From Siccibacter colletis (GTDB lineage Bacteria > Pseudomonadota > Gammaproteobacteria > Enterobacterales > Enterobacteriaceae): 64,000 nucleotides of DNA. A program made the translations under genes and the position numbers. Below are positions 54,050 through 63,063 of the stretch, piece by piece (within the stretch, counting starts at the first letter, position 1; each line of letters opens with the position of its first letter). The stretch covers positions 1 to 64,000 of the forward strand of contig NZ_JMSQ01000005.1 of assembly GCF_000696575.1 (NCBI RefSeq), given 5' to 3'. Under the pieces are notes generated by a model that saw only the letters and a list, made by a program, of their open reading frames with translations, had not been told where the DNA came from and ran no database searches.

Positions 54050-55231
54050 ATGACCACTCTGATGACCCGCCGCCAGTCGCTGCTGCTGCTGGCAGGCCTG
54101 CTGGCAATAGCCACCACCCTGCGCGTCACCTTTACTGGCGCGGCTCCGCTGCTGGATGCCATCCGCGCCGACCTGGCGCTCACCACGGCCCAGACCGGTA
54201 TTCTCACCACCCTGCCCCTGCTGGCGTTTGCCCTGATTTCCCCGCTGGCACCCGGCGTGGCCCGCCGTATTGGCATGGAGCGGGCGCTGTTCCTCGCGCT
54301 TGGCCTGATCTGCGCCGGTATCGTACTGCGCTCGCTCTCTGGCAGTGCCCTGCTGTTTATCGGCACCGCGATCATCGGCGGCGGTATTGCCCTCGGAAAC
54401 GTGTTATTGCCGGGTTTGATCAAGCGTGATTTTCCCGGCCAGGTGGCGAAGCTCACCGGCGCCTACTCCCTGACCATGGGCGTAGCGGCCGCTATCGGGT
54501 CGGCGCTGGTGGTACCGGTGGCGCAAAGCGGCCCCGGCTGGCAGGGCGCGCTGTGGTCGCTGATGATCTTCCCGCTGCTGGCGCTGCTTATCTGGTTGCC
54601 CCAGTGGAAAAACCACACCCGCGCCACCGTGAGCGGGGCCGGGGCGCTCCACAATCGTGGGATCTGGCGCTCGGCGCTGGCCTGGCAGGTAACGCTGTTC
54701 CTCGGCCTGAACTCGCTCATCTACTACGTGGTGATCGGCTGGCTGCCCTCGATTCTCATCAGCCACGGCTACAGCGAGACGGCCGCCGGTTCCCTGCATG
54801 GCCTGCTGCAGCTTGCCACCGCCGCGCCGGGGATCGCCATTCCGCTGCTCCTCAGCCGGCTGCGCGATCAGCGGGCGGTGGCGGTGATTTTCGCACTGTT
54901 CTGCGCCATCAGCGCGCTTGGCTTATGGCTGCTGCCTCAGTTCGCCAGCCTGTGGGTGGTGCTGTACGGCTTCGGTAGCGGGGCGACCATGATCCTCGGG
55001 CTGACGTTTATCGGCCTGCGCGCCAGCAGCGCTCATCAGGCCGCCGCGCTTTCGGGCATGGCGCAGTCGGTCGGCTATCTGCTGGCAGCGTTCGGACCGC
55101 CGGTGATGGGCAAAATGCATGATGTCAGCGGCGAGTGGACGCTACCGCTGGTGGGCTGTGCGCTGCTGGCGATGATAATGGCGTTGGCGGGCGGTTTTGC
55201 CGGACGCGATCGGGTCATCACGTCCGACTGA
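54050..55231 (+). CDS. nimT: 2-nitroimidazole exporter NimT (MFS)
   Basis: 393-residue major facilitator protein of the CynX/NimT group with twelve hydrophobic segments. ATTLRVTFTGAAPLLD, LTTAQTGILTTLPLLAFALISP, IGGGIALGNVLLPGLIKRDFP and FIGLRASSAHQAAALSGMAQS match E. coli YeaN closely. Reported to export 2-nitroimidazole. ATG 54050 gives the family length. Confidence 0.94.
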   Translation: MTTLMTRRQSLLLLAGLLAIATTLRVTFTGAAPLLDAIRADLALTTAQTGILTTLPLLAFALISPLAPGVARRIGMERALFLALGLICAGIVLRSLSGSALLFIGTAIIGGGIALGNVLLPGLIKRDFPGQVAKLTGAYSLTMGVAAAIGSALVVPVAQSGPGWQGALWSLMIFPLLALLIWLPQWKNHTRATVSGAGALHNRGIWRSALAWQVTLFLGLNSLIYYVVIGWLPSILISHGYSETAAGSLHGLLQLATAAPGIAIPLLLSRLRDQRAVAVIFALFCAISALGLWLLPQFASLWVVLYGFGSGATMILGLTFIGLRASSAHQAAALSGMAQSVGYLLAAFGPPVMGKMHDVSGEWTLPLVGCALLAMIMALAGGFAGRDRVITSD

Positions 55232-55252
55232 GGCGCGAGCGCGCCGTCTGCG

Positions 55253-55960
55253 TTACTGGCTGGCGGCGTGCAGGAATGCCTGAACCAGCGGTGCCGGGCG
55301 GCCCTCCAGCGCGGCGCGTTCATGCTGGAACAGGGTCGCCACGAAGAATGGATGGGTAGTCAGTTCCACGGCGCGGATGTCGCCCTGCTCGTCCCAGCCG
55401 GTGACTTTCAGCGGCTCCTGCTCCAGCGCTGCAGCAAACTCCGCCGCCACACCGTAGTTGCAGTGATACCCCTCCACAATCTCTTCCCGACCGTAAGCCT
55501 TCGCAATCAGGGTATGCGGTCGCAGTTCGATACCGTCGGTTTTTTCCACCAGCGAGCAGCTCAGCGGGGCGATCACCAGCCGGCCTTCACGGTCGGTTTC
55601 AGCATGTCCGGCATCATCCCAGCCCATCACGTTGCGGGCATACTCGATAATCGCATGCTGGAAACCGCCGCAGGTACCGAGGAATGGCGTGCTGGTTTCA
55701 CGCGCGTAGCGGATGGCGTGCAGGGCGCCGTCGGTGTGCTGATACGGGCTGGCCGGAACCACCCAGATGGCATCATAGTCCGCCAGATCGTCATCACTCT
55801 GCACGGCAGTGGTGTGCAGCCAGTCATAGCGCACGGCGATGTCGAGCACCGCAGCGGCATCATCAATGGCCAGCGGAATGGCCTGATGTGCCAGCACATC
55901 GGCATTGTAGTCGCCAACCAGCGCAATACGTAACGGGGAAGAGGTGTCGGTGAGATCCAT
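55253..55960 (-). CDS. Class I glutamine amidotransferase-like protein (CTP synthase C-terminal-related)
   Basis: 235 residues similar to the glutaminase half of CTP synthase, but free-standing: IALVGDYNADVLAHQAIP at the start, LGTCGGFQHAIIEYARN with the nucleophile-position Cys97, and THPFFVATLFQHE at the end. CTP synthase has His-Pro-Glu where this reads Gln-His-Glu, so the usual catalytic His is not in register. The family is annotated as CTP synthase C-terminal region-related (seleno)protein; a Cys (C135, APLSCSL) could be the position that is Sec in other species, which is a guess. AAGGAATTTCA precedes the ATG. Substrate unknown. Not part of the E. coli K-12 order here. Confidence 0.8.
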   Translation of the reverse strand: MDLTDTSSPLRIALVGDYNADVLAHQAIPLAIDDAAAVLDIAVRYDWLHTTAVQSDDDLADYDAIWVVPASPYQHTDGALHAIRYARETSTPFLGTCGGFQHAIIEYARNVMGWDDAGHAETDREGRLVIAPLSCSLVEKTDGIELRPHTLIAKAYGREEIVEGYHCNYGVAAEFAAALEQEPLKVTGWDEQGDIRAVELTTHPFFVATLFQHERAALEGRPAPLVQAFLHAASQ

Positions 55961-56156
55961 TGAAATTCCTTATGCCAGACAAGTGGGGACAACATAAGGA
56001 GCCTCAGTATAGAGAGTCAACCCCACGGGCACAATGACCAAAAATGGGGGAGCATCCGGCAGGATTTGCCTTTCCGATCGCCCGGGGAAACGGGGTAATA
56101 TCATTGATGAGATAAATAACAGGTGGGCAGAGCTGCCCGGCAGAACAGGAGGCGCA

Positions 56157-56498
56157 ATGATTCGCTGTAAACGTGTTTATGAGCCTGCGAGCAACGCAGA
56201 CGGTTACCGGGTGCTGGTGGACCGGCTCTGGCCGCGCGGCATGGCGAAGCGCGACCTGCCTTATGACGAGTGGTGCAAAACCCTCGCCCCGTCAACCGAA
56301 CTGCGCAAAGCGCTCCACAGCGACGCCATCGACGTCGCCGCGTTTCGCAAGGCCTATCACGATGAACTGCAGGCTCAACCAGAGGATGTGGCGCGGCTGC
56401 GGGAGATCGCACACCGGCAGACGCTCACCCTGCTCTATGCGGCAAAATCAGAGCACAACCACGCGACGGTGCTGGCCGATTTTCTCGCGGCGGAGTAA
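56157..56498 (+). CDS. yeaO: DUF488 protein YeaO
   Basis: 113 residues: IRCKRVYEPASNADGYRVLVDRLWPRGM, then LTLLYAAKSEHNHATVLADFL, as in E. coli YeaO. Small cytoplasmic protein of unknown activity with conserved Arg, Asp and Trp residues. ACAGGAGGCGCA precedes ATG 56157. Convergent with the next gene (1 bp apart). Confidence 0.92.
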   Translation: MIRCKRVYEPASNADGYRVLVDRLWPRGMAKRDLPYDEWCKTLAPSTELRKALHSDAIDVAAFRKAYHDELQAQPEDVARLREIAHRQTLTLLYAAKSEHNHATVLADFLAAE

Positions 56499-56499
56499 C

Positions 56500-56805
56500 T
56501 CACACCCGCTGCAGGGCGTCCTCTTCCCGCTTATGGTGCTGGTTGTTGAGCGGTAGCAGGTACTCGGCGCGTACAAACGCAAAACCGTGCTGACGATCGA
56601 AGGCCGTCACGTCGCCGGTTACCAGCCACAAGGCGCGGGCGCTACCCGGCGGCAGCTGGGTTTCTACCCCGTTGACCGGATTGATAAAACGCTCGCCCGG
56701 CTGGCACAAACCAAATAATTCAACTGACTTACCAATATTCATCCGCCCGGCGGCGGTACGGGCGCCAATAATCATTGCAAGGCCGCCCGGCTTTAACTGA
56801 TACAT
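56500..56805 (-). CDS. Hypothetical protein, phage-type small protein
   Basis: 101 residues: MYQLKPGGLAMIIGARTAAG and MNIGKSVELFGLCQPGERF, then LWLVTGDVTAFDRQHGFAFV and a charged end (NNQHHKREEDALQRV). The 'K-PG-LA-I ... N-GK-V-L' start with a later 'W-V-GD' is reminiscent of small proteins from lambdoid phages; I cannot name the family. No membrane segment. Weak ribosome site (GAG, 7 nt spacing). Confidence 0.6.
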   Translation of the reverse strand: MYQLKPGGLAMIIGARTAAGRMNIGKSVELFGLCQPGERFINPVNGVETQLPPGSARALWLVTGDVTAFDRQHGFAFVRAEYLLPLNNQHHKREEDALQRV

Positions 56806-56878
56806 GATTCAACTCGTACTGATTAACGTCGCCGCAAATCAGAACATTCTTAGAGCAAAAAGTAAATATCCCGATGCG

Positions 56879-57109
56879 TTATCCCGCACCGTGCGCCCGG
56901 CGAAACAGCGTCCATTCATCCACCTGTGTGCCATCGGGCAGCTTACAGTCGCTGCGCACGCCATCGGGTGTGGTGACCGGGATACGTACTCCGCCCTGCT
57001 CCAGGCACCACACCGCCGCCGGGTTAGCGCGCTGCGCTGCGCTGCTCTGGCTGCACCCTGAGACGCTGGCCGCTATAACCACAAACGCTAATATCGCTCT
57101 GTTCATCAT
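56879..57109 (-). CDS. yoaF: DUF333 lipoprotein YoaF
   Basis: 76 residues with lipobox VSGC (Cys19), then a DUF333 (hemolysin-like) domain: ANPAAVWCLEQGG, VRSDCKLPDGTQVDEWTLFRR. Similar in length and motif order to E. coli YoaF. Outer-membrane lipoprotein of unknown function. CAAGGATGA precedes the ATG. Confidence 0.9.
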   Translation of the reverse strand: MMNRAILAFVVIAASVSGCSQSSAAQRANPAAVWCLEQGGVRIPVTTPDGVRSDCKLPDGTQVDEWTLFRRAHGAG

Positions 57110-57249
57110 TCATCCTTGTACCGGGTTCGCCGCGCACGTTATCACCTGCCTGAAAAAAGACAACTCCATCATTTCTCCATCTTGTCACCACGATTGCTCG
57201 CTACAGTAGCGGCGTTCTCTGCTGACCTGGAGAACACATTCCATAATCA

Positions 57250-57282
57250 ATGCGTACTGTTTTCTTTGCCCCGCCCCCTTAA
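57250..57282 (+). CDS. Possible leader peptide MRTVFFAPPP
   Basis: Ten codons ending in three Pro codons and TAA. The Ala-Pro-Pro-Pro codons form the 5' arm of the terminator at 57268-57299, so translation to the end would prevent the hairpin. CTGGAG is about 17 nt upstream, far for a ribosome site. The arrangement suggests an attenuator ahead of the VOC-family gene, but coincidence is possible. Confidence 0.25.
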   Translation: MRTVFFAPPP

Positions 57283-57299
57283 CGTCGGGGCTTTTTTTT
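57268..57299 (+). terminator. Terminator upstream of VOC-family gene
   Basis: GCCCCG / CGGGGC with 12-nt loop followed by eight T. No plus-strand gene lies before it (yoaF is on the minus strand), so it ends either a small RNA, an attenuated leader, or read-through. Confidence 0.75.
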
Positions 57300-57385
57300 G
57301 CCTGCCATTCCCCCTGCCGTTTTACAGATCGCCTGCGCTCTTCCAGGCTTATCAATGCTATCTGTTTAAAAAATAGGGAGGGATC

Positions 57386-57909
57386 ATGAACCACAACCCG
57401 GTGCGCGGCATGGATCATATCGGTATCACCGTTGCGGATATTGACGCGGCGACGCGATTCTTTATCGATGCTTTTGGGGCTAAAGTGCTCTACGACTCGC
57501 TGCCGCTTGAAGGCGAAGACAACCAGGGCGAGCATAACGATCGCGTGCTGCACCTGGTACCCGGGACGGTGGTGAAAGCGGTGCGTATGCTGCAGCTGCA
57601 ACATGGTCCGGGCGTGGAGCTGTTCCAGATGGAGGGACCGCAGCAGCGTGAGCCTGTGCGCCCCTGCGATTATGGCCTGCAACATTTTGCCGTGCAGGTG
57701 GACGATATCGACGAGGCGGTGAAACGATTTGAGCAGGCCGGGGGCAAGATGTTTACCGCACCGCAGCCGCTGACGTTTCCGGCGGAAAGGGAGAAGGAAA
57801 CTGCTTCTGTTACGGGCAAACGCCCTGGGGGAGCATCATTGAGCTGATCAGCACGCCGTCGCCGCTGCCCTACCGGCAACACAGCGATCTTGAGCGCTGG
57901 AAGCCATAG
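57386..57909 (+). pseudogene. VOC (glyoxalase)-family protein, frameshifted
   Basis: MNHNPVRGMDHIGITVADID starts a VOC-superfamily metalloprotein with metal ligands expected at His11, Glu in GVELFQMEG and His in GLQHFAVQVDDID. At about 57790 the frame is lost after TFPAE: the written frame gives REKETASVTGKRPGGASLS and a stop at 57847. The +1 frame continues correctly with GNCFCYGQTPWGSIIELI, including the last metal-ligand Glu, to KP and TAG at 57909. One base is missing in the run GGAAAGGGAG. Restored, the protein has 174 residues. It may be a real loss or a homopolymer sequencing error. Substrate unknown. Confidence 0.8.
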
Positions 57910-57927
57910 CCTGTGTGGCAAACAAAT

Positions 57928-57962
57928 AAAAAAATCGGGTGCCTGCGACATCACAGGCCCCG
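57928..57962 (-). terminator. Minus-strand terminator without an assigned gene
   Basis: On the minus strand CGGGGCCTG ... CAGGCACCCG (one bulge) is followed by seven T. No minus-strand gene is found to its right until 59348, so it may end an unrecognised transcript. Confidence 0.65.
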
Positions 57963-58199
57963 TTAAGAGTGAACTACCTTTATTAATTATTTCTGCTCTT
58001 CCCCGGTGCAGATATATTATATATAGACACACTTCTTCTTTTTTTCCTGCTTTATTTTTCGATCCTGAAAATTTTTCATCTTGCTATATCGCACGCTTGC
58101 TTTATCGGCGTAATTATTACTGCCCCGCTTTCGGACTGTTTATTTGATTGCTGGCAATATAGTGACAACCGATACTATTCGGACAGGGTATTATTGCTT

Positions 58200-58213
58200 T
58201 GTAATCGATTACA
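58200..58213. promoter_or_regulatory. GalR/GalS-like operator
   Basis: TGTAATCGATTACA, a 14-bp perfect palindrome that fits the inner 14 bases of the GalR/GalS consensus GTGTAANCGNTTACAC. No gal gene is near. Another LacI-family repressor with a similar site could use it. Confidence 0.5.
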
Positions 58214-58802
58214 GCATTAGCGGATTTTGGCAGTCGTACACCAGTCAATACCGCACCGCACCAGGCCTCGCCCTGCCTCTGGTCTGGTAATCCGATGAGT
58301 GGGCAGCACGCCAGCGAAAAAACAAATCAGTACTCGTTAACCAGTACATTAAATAAAAAATTTTTCCTGCGCGTATTTATCTTACTGGCTCTGTTACATG
58401 GCAAAAAAGTAGCCTTAAGTAATACCCGTTGCCAGGTTATCAGTCTTACAAAAAACAGGGATATTATTGCGGGGGAATAATTGTAACACCCGCCGGGAAA
58501 ATTGACGCGGGTTTAACCCTTTCAGCAAAAATTCAGTAATAAAAAAAACGCGCCAATAAAAGGTCAATATTTACCGCAGCGCACTAATAAAAACCATATT
58601 TCAGCGAGATACGCTGGCACAATAATTCAACTTAACGCAAATTGCTGCAGCTGGGCCAGAAATGCAACAGCCCCGGCGCTGCGCCAGGGCTGAGTATGAA
58701 GGGCTTACCCCATCCGGCGCTTATCTCCGGCACTCACACATCGTGGCGTTAGCTCTGTATGGGGTAAAAAGAGCGTACCATTTAGGATATATCTTAGCAA
58801 GA

Positions 58803-58831
58803 CAAATGATAGCGAATCTCATTATCATTTG
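58803..58831. promoter_or_regulatory. Fur box
   Basis: CAAATGATA-N11-TATCATTTG is a perfect 9-bp inverted repeat; the inner GATAGCGAATCTCATTATC shares 14 of 19 positions with the Fur consensus GATAATGATAATCATTATC. It could control the secreted-protein gene at 58948 to the right or a minus-strand RNA to the left. Confidence 0.75.
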
Positions 58832-58947
58832 ATGCTAACGCCATCTGGCTGAAACATAAGGTTAATGTTACCGGGGTGCGCTTTGCGGCAGGGGAACCTA
58901 TACTTCCCGCTGCGGTTTACTTTTTATTAGCGGGATATGCTCTGCCC

Positions 58948-59343
58948 ATGCGCCTGTCACTTACCTTTATAGCAGCCTGTTTTAGCCTGACGCTGTGTTG
59001 CCCCTCCTCCGCCTCGGCGGCCACCGCTGTACAACTCTCCTGCGCGACCCGTGGCGAGGTGATGATCGCCTGGTTCAAATACCAGCTCACCACCATGAAA
59101 TGGGGGGATCATTTCCAGATTGCCTCCGGCTCGTCACGTCATGAAACCGCCTCCGGCAAGCCGTATCGCGTCACCACCTTCCGCAACGGCGACGACCTGG
59201 TCTTTTTCCCGCGCAAGGAGAAATATTTCCTGTTCTATGCCGGTAAGGACACCGCCGACCGCTGCACCGTGGAAGAGAGCCAGACGCTACCGGTGGTTAG
59301 CCTGCCGCGCTATGAAAAACTGGCGCAGGACGCGCTCTCCTGA
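58948..59343 (+). CDS. Small secreted protein of unknown function
   Basis: 131 residues with a signal peptide (RLSLTFIAACFSLTLCC then PSSASA, cleavage about residue 24). The mature part has three Cys, a KYQLTTMKWGDHFQIASGSS stretch and FFPRKEKYFLFYAGKD. No family recognised. The frame is open from GTG 58876, but the signal peptide only makes sense from 58948; there is no clear ribosome site. The Fur box lies about 120 bp upstream. Convergent with the next gene, 4 bp apart. Confidence 0.65.
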   Translation: MRLSLTFIAACFSLTLCCPSSASAATAVQLSCATRGEVMIAWFKYQLTTMKWGDHFQIASGSSRHETASGKPYRVTTFRNGDDLVFFPRKEKYFLFYAGKDTADRCTVEESQTLPVVSLPRYEKLAQDALS

Positions 59344-59347
59344 AGCC

Positions 59348-61057
<1,710 letters not shown>

Positions 61058-61058
61058 C

Positions 61059-61493
61059 TCAGCCGGGGAGCCGCCGGGTCAGCATCAGGTGGTTCCCCTG
61101 GTCGCTCTGCCAGTAGCGTACCTCGTCCACGCAGCGGTAGATGAGATACAGCCCGCGCCCGCCGGTCATCACCTGATCCAGCGTCAGGGCATCATCCAGA
61201 TCCGGCGGCGGGATTTTATCGCCGGGAATGGGAATACCGCTATCCACCAGGGTTACCGACACGGCGTCGCCGTCGCGGCTGAATACCGCCTCAAAGCTGG
61301 CCTCCGGGCGATCCGCGTAGCCGTGAAGAATAATATTGGTGGCTGCTTCGCACAGCGCCAGATCGAGCGGATAGATCCAGCTCTCCCCCACCCCCAGCGG
61401 TGCCAGATACTCCCGGAGCGCAACCCCTAAGGTGGTAAGGCTGTTGAGCCCCGACGGCAGCGTGATGCGCCGCGCATGTTCGGTTTGCGTCAT
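61059..61493 (-). CDS. RsbW-like anti-sigma/serine kinase (HATPase)
   Basis: 144 residues of the GHKL/HATPase_c_2 class. N box: LCEAATNIILHGY near 47-59 (Glu and Asn); G1 box: VDSGIPIPGD near 82; G2 box: GGRGLYLIYRCVDEV near 110. Such proteins phosphorylate a STAS partner on Ser and hold an effector or sigma factor. No sigma factor is encoded beside it. Start 3 bp after the STAS gene stop. Last gene of the four-gene operon. Confidence 0.88.
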   Translation of the reverse strand: MTQTEHARRITLPSGLNSLTTLGVALREYLAPLGVGESWIYPLDLALCEAATNIILHGYADRPEASFEAVFSRDGDAVSVTLVDSGIPIPGDKIPPPDLDDALTLDQVMTGGRGLYLIYRCVDEVRYWQSDQGNHLMLTRRLPG

Positions 61494-61496
61494 GGC

Positions 61497-61841
61497 TCAG
61501 CCTTTTGCTTGCAGGGTCTGGATGGCATCCTGACGGGCAGGAAACAGCGTAAACACGCGGTCCATACGCGTCAGGGTAAACATGGTGCGGATGTTGCTGT
61601 TGAGATCGCTCAGCACCAGGTCACCTTTCCCGCTGGTGGCCTTCAACAGCGAGATCAGCGCCCCGAGGCAGCTGCTGTCAATAAAATCGACCCGTGAGAA
61701 ATCGAGCACCAGTCGCGGATCACCGCGCTGAATAATCTCCAGCACCTCGGTTTTAAAGGCCAGGGCTACCGAGGCGTCCAGCCGACGCGCCAGCGGCGTG
61801 ACGACCGTAATGCCCTCGACGTTTTCAGTCTCAATCTTCAT
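61497..61841 (-). CDS. STAS-domain anti-anti-sigma factor
   Basis: 114 residues, single STAS domain. The phospho-acceptor stretch is FSRVDFIDSSCLGALISLLK with Ser56 following Asp55, as in SpoIIAA. In partner switching the unphosphorylated form binds the HATPase kinase and frees its target; the PP2C phosphatase restores it. It overlaps the end of the phosphatase gene by 11 bp. Confidence 0.9.
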   Translation of the reverse strand: MKIETENVEGITVVTPLARRLDASVALAFKTEVLEIIQRGDPRLVLDFSRVDFIDSSCLGALISLLKATSGKGDLVLSDLNSNIRTMFTLTRMDRVFTLFPARQDAIQTLQAKG

Positions 61842-63054
61842 TGTTGTCCTCGCTTTCCTGTGTACGCTGGATCACCAGCAGCGAAATATCGTCTGCTACC
61901 ACGTTGTCGACAGCTTCGCTGGCCTGCCAGGCATCGAGCTGTCGGGCGAAGCGGGAAAACAGCGCGGGCAGCGGCTGGTCGGTCTGCTCAGCCATAAACG
62001 CCCTCAGCCGCTCACCGCCGAACATCTCCCCGCTCGCGCTTTCGCACTCAGCGATGCCGTCGCTGTAAAGACAGAGCCGCTCGCCCGCCGCCAGCCGGAA
62101 GGCCGTATCCTCCCAGCTCAAATCAGTAAACAATCCCACCGGCGGGCCGCCGAGACCGACATCGCGCAGCGCACCGTCGCGCGCCACAATAAACGGGGTC
62201 GGATGCCCGGCCTGGCACAGCACGCCCGCGCCGGTGTCACACGCGATAACGCCGTAGACGAGGGTGAAGTAGCTCAGCACGTCATCGCTTTCGGCGCAGA
62301 AACGCTGATTGAGGATGTGGACTACCTCGCGCGGCGCGCGGGCCGTCTCACCATCAAACAGAAAGCGCTCCACGGTGCGACCATGAGTAAACTGACGCGC
62401 CACCGCCACCGACATCATTGCTGCACTCACGCCGTGCCCGGAGACGTCCACGCTATAAAACGCCACCGTGCGATCGTCGAGGGGAAAGAAATTAAACACG
62501 TCGCCGGAGACCCAGGCCGACGGCAAAAACAGCCAGTCGGCTTCCCAGCTGCCGTGGCGCAACGCGTGGGGCGGCAGAATGCTGCTTTGCAGACGGGCAG
62601 CCGCCTGTAAATCAAGCTCGATCTGCTTCAGGGCATCGGTCAGTCGGGCATTGCGCGTCGCCAGCGTCATCTCCAGCTGTAAAATACGCGCCCCGGCGTG
62701 CAGCCGCGCCTGAAGCTCAATCTGATTGACCGGCTTGCGCAGAAAATCGTCCGCCCCGGCGGCGAACCCGACGCGCAGATCGTCCACGCTGTCGCGGGCC
62801 GTCAGCAGGACGAGATAGATGTAACGATCCTGGAAGCGTTCGCGGATCGCCCGGCACAGCGTCACGCCATCCATCACCGGCATCTCCCAGTCGCTGAGTA
62901 CCAGATTTATCGGGTGCGCCGCCAGCAGCGCCAGCGCCGCTTCGCCATCCTCCGCCTCATAGACGCAGTAGCCCCACTGGGTGAGCAATCCGGTCAGCAG
63001 ACGACGCCACACCGGCGCATCATCCACCACCAGCACGGTCTGTTCGTTATCCAT
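61831..63054 (-). CDS. Response regulator/PP2C phosphatase (RsbU/SpoIIE type)
   Basis: 407 residues. Receiver domain 1-120: acidic pair D11/D12, phospho-Asp55 in LVLSDWEMPVMDG, Thr85, Lys107. A coiled coil (about 125-155, RLTDALKQIELDLQAAARLQ) leads to the SpoIIE-type PP2C domain: AWVSGDVFNFF, VDVSGHGVSAAMM, CLYSDGIAE and ADDISLL carry the metal-binding Asp residues. A phosphorylated receiver would switch on dephosphorylation of the STAS partner. No sensor kinase is adjacent, so the signal source is unknown. Confidence 0.93.
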   Translation of the reverse strand: MDNEQTVLVVDDAPVWRRLLTGLLTQWGYCVYEAEDGEAALALLAAHPINLVLSDWEMPVMDGVTLCRAIRERFQDRYIYLVLLTARDSVDDLRVGFAAGADDFLRKPVNQIELQARLHAGARILQLEMTLATRNARLTDALKQIELDLQAAARLQSSILPPHALRHGSWEADWLFLPSAWVSGDVFNFFPLDDRTVAFYSVDVSGHGVSAAMMSVAVARQFTHGRTVERFLFDGETARAPREVVHILNQRFCAESDDVLSYFTLVYGVIACDTGAGVLCQAGHPTPFIVARDGALRDVGLGGPPVGLFTDLSWEDTAFRLAAGERLCLYSDGIAECESASGEMFGGERLRAFMAEQTDQPLPALFSRFARQLDAWQASEAVDNVVADDISLLVIQRTQESEDNNED

Positions 63055-63063
63055 ACGCTCTCC

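Larger units (their letters stand above)
57910..58947. other. Gene-poor AT-rich kilobase
   Basis: About 1 kb without a convincing protein gene, markedly AT-rich compared with the flanks. It contains a minus-strand terminator, a GalR-type palindrome and a Fur box (separate entries), a 10-bp inverted repeat TGGCGTTAGC / GCTAACGCCA at 58744 and 58832 enclosing the Fur box, and a long-range stem TTACCCCAT / ATGGGGTAA at 58705 and 58759. A 61-codon plus-strand frame from 58295 has a hydrophobic centre but no ribosome site or known relative. Confidence 0.6.

Noticed and set aside
57116-57376. 86-codon plus-strand frame between yoaF and the VOC gene
   Set aside because: Runs straight through a strong terminator and lacks a ribosome site.
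58295-58480. 61-codon plus-strand frame in the gene-poor kilobase
   Set aside because: Hydrophobic middle but no ribosome site, no terminator of its own and no known relative.
58640-58800. RyhB-type RNA next to the Fur box
   Set aside because: The conserved RyhB core was looked for on both strands and not found; only the location and Fur box fit.
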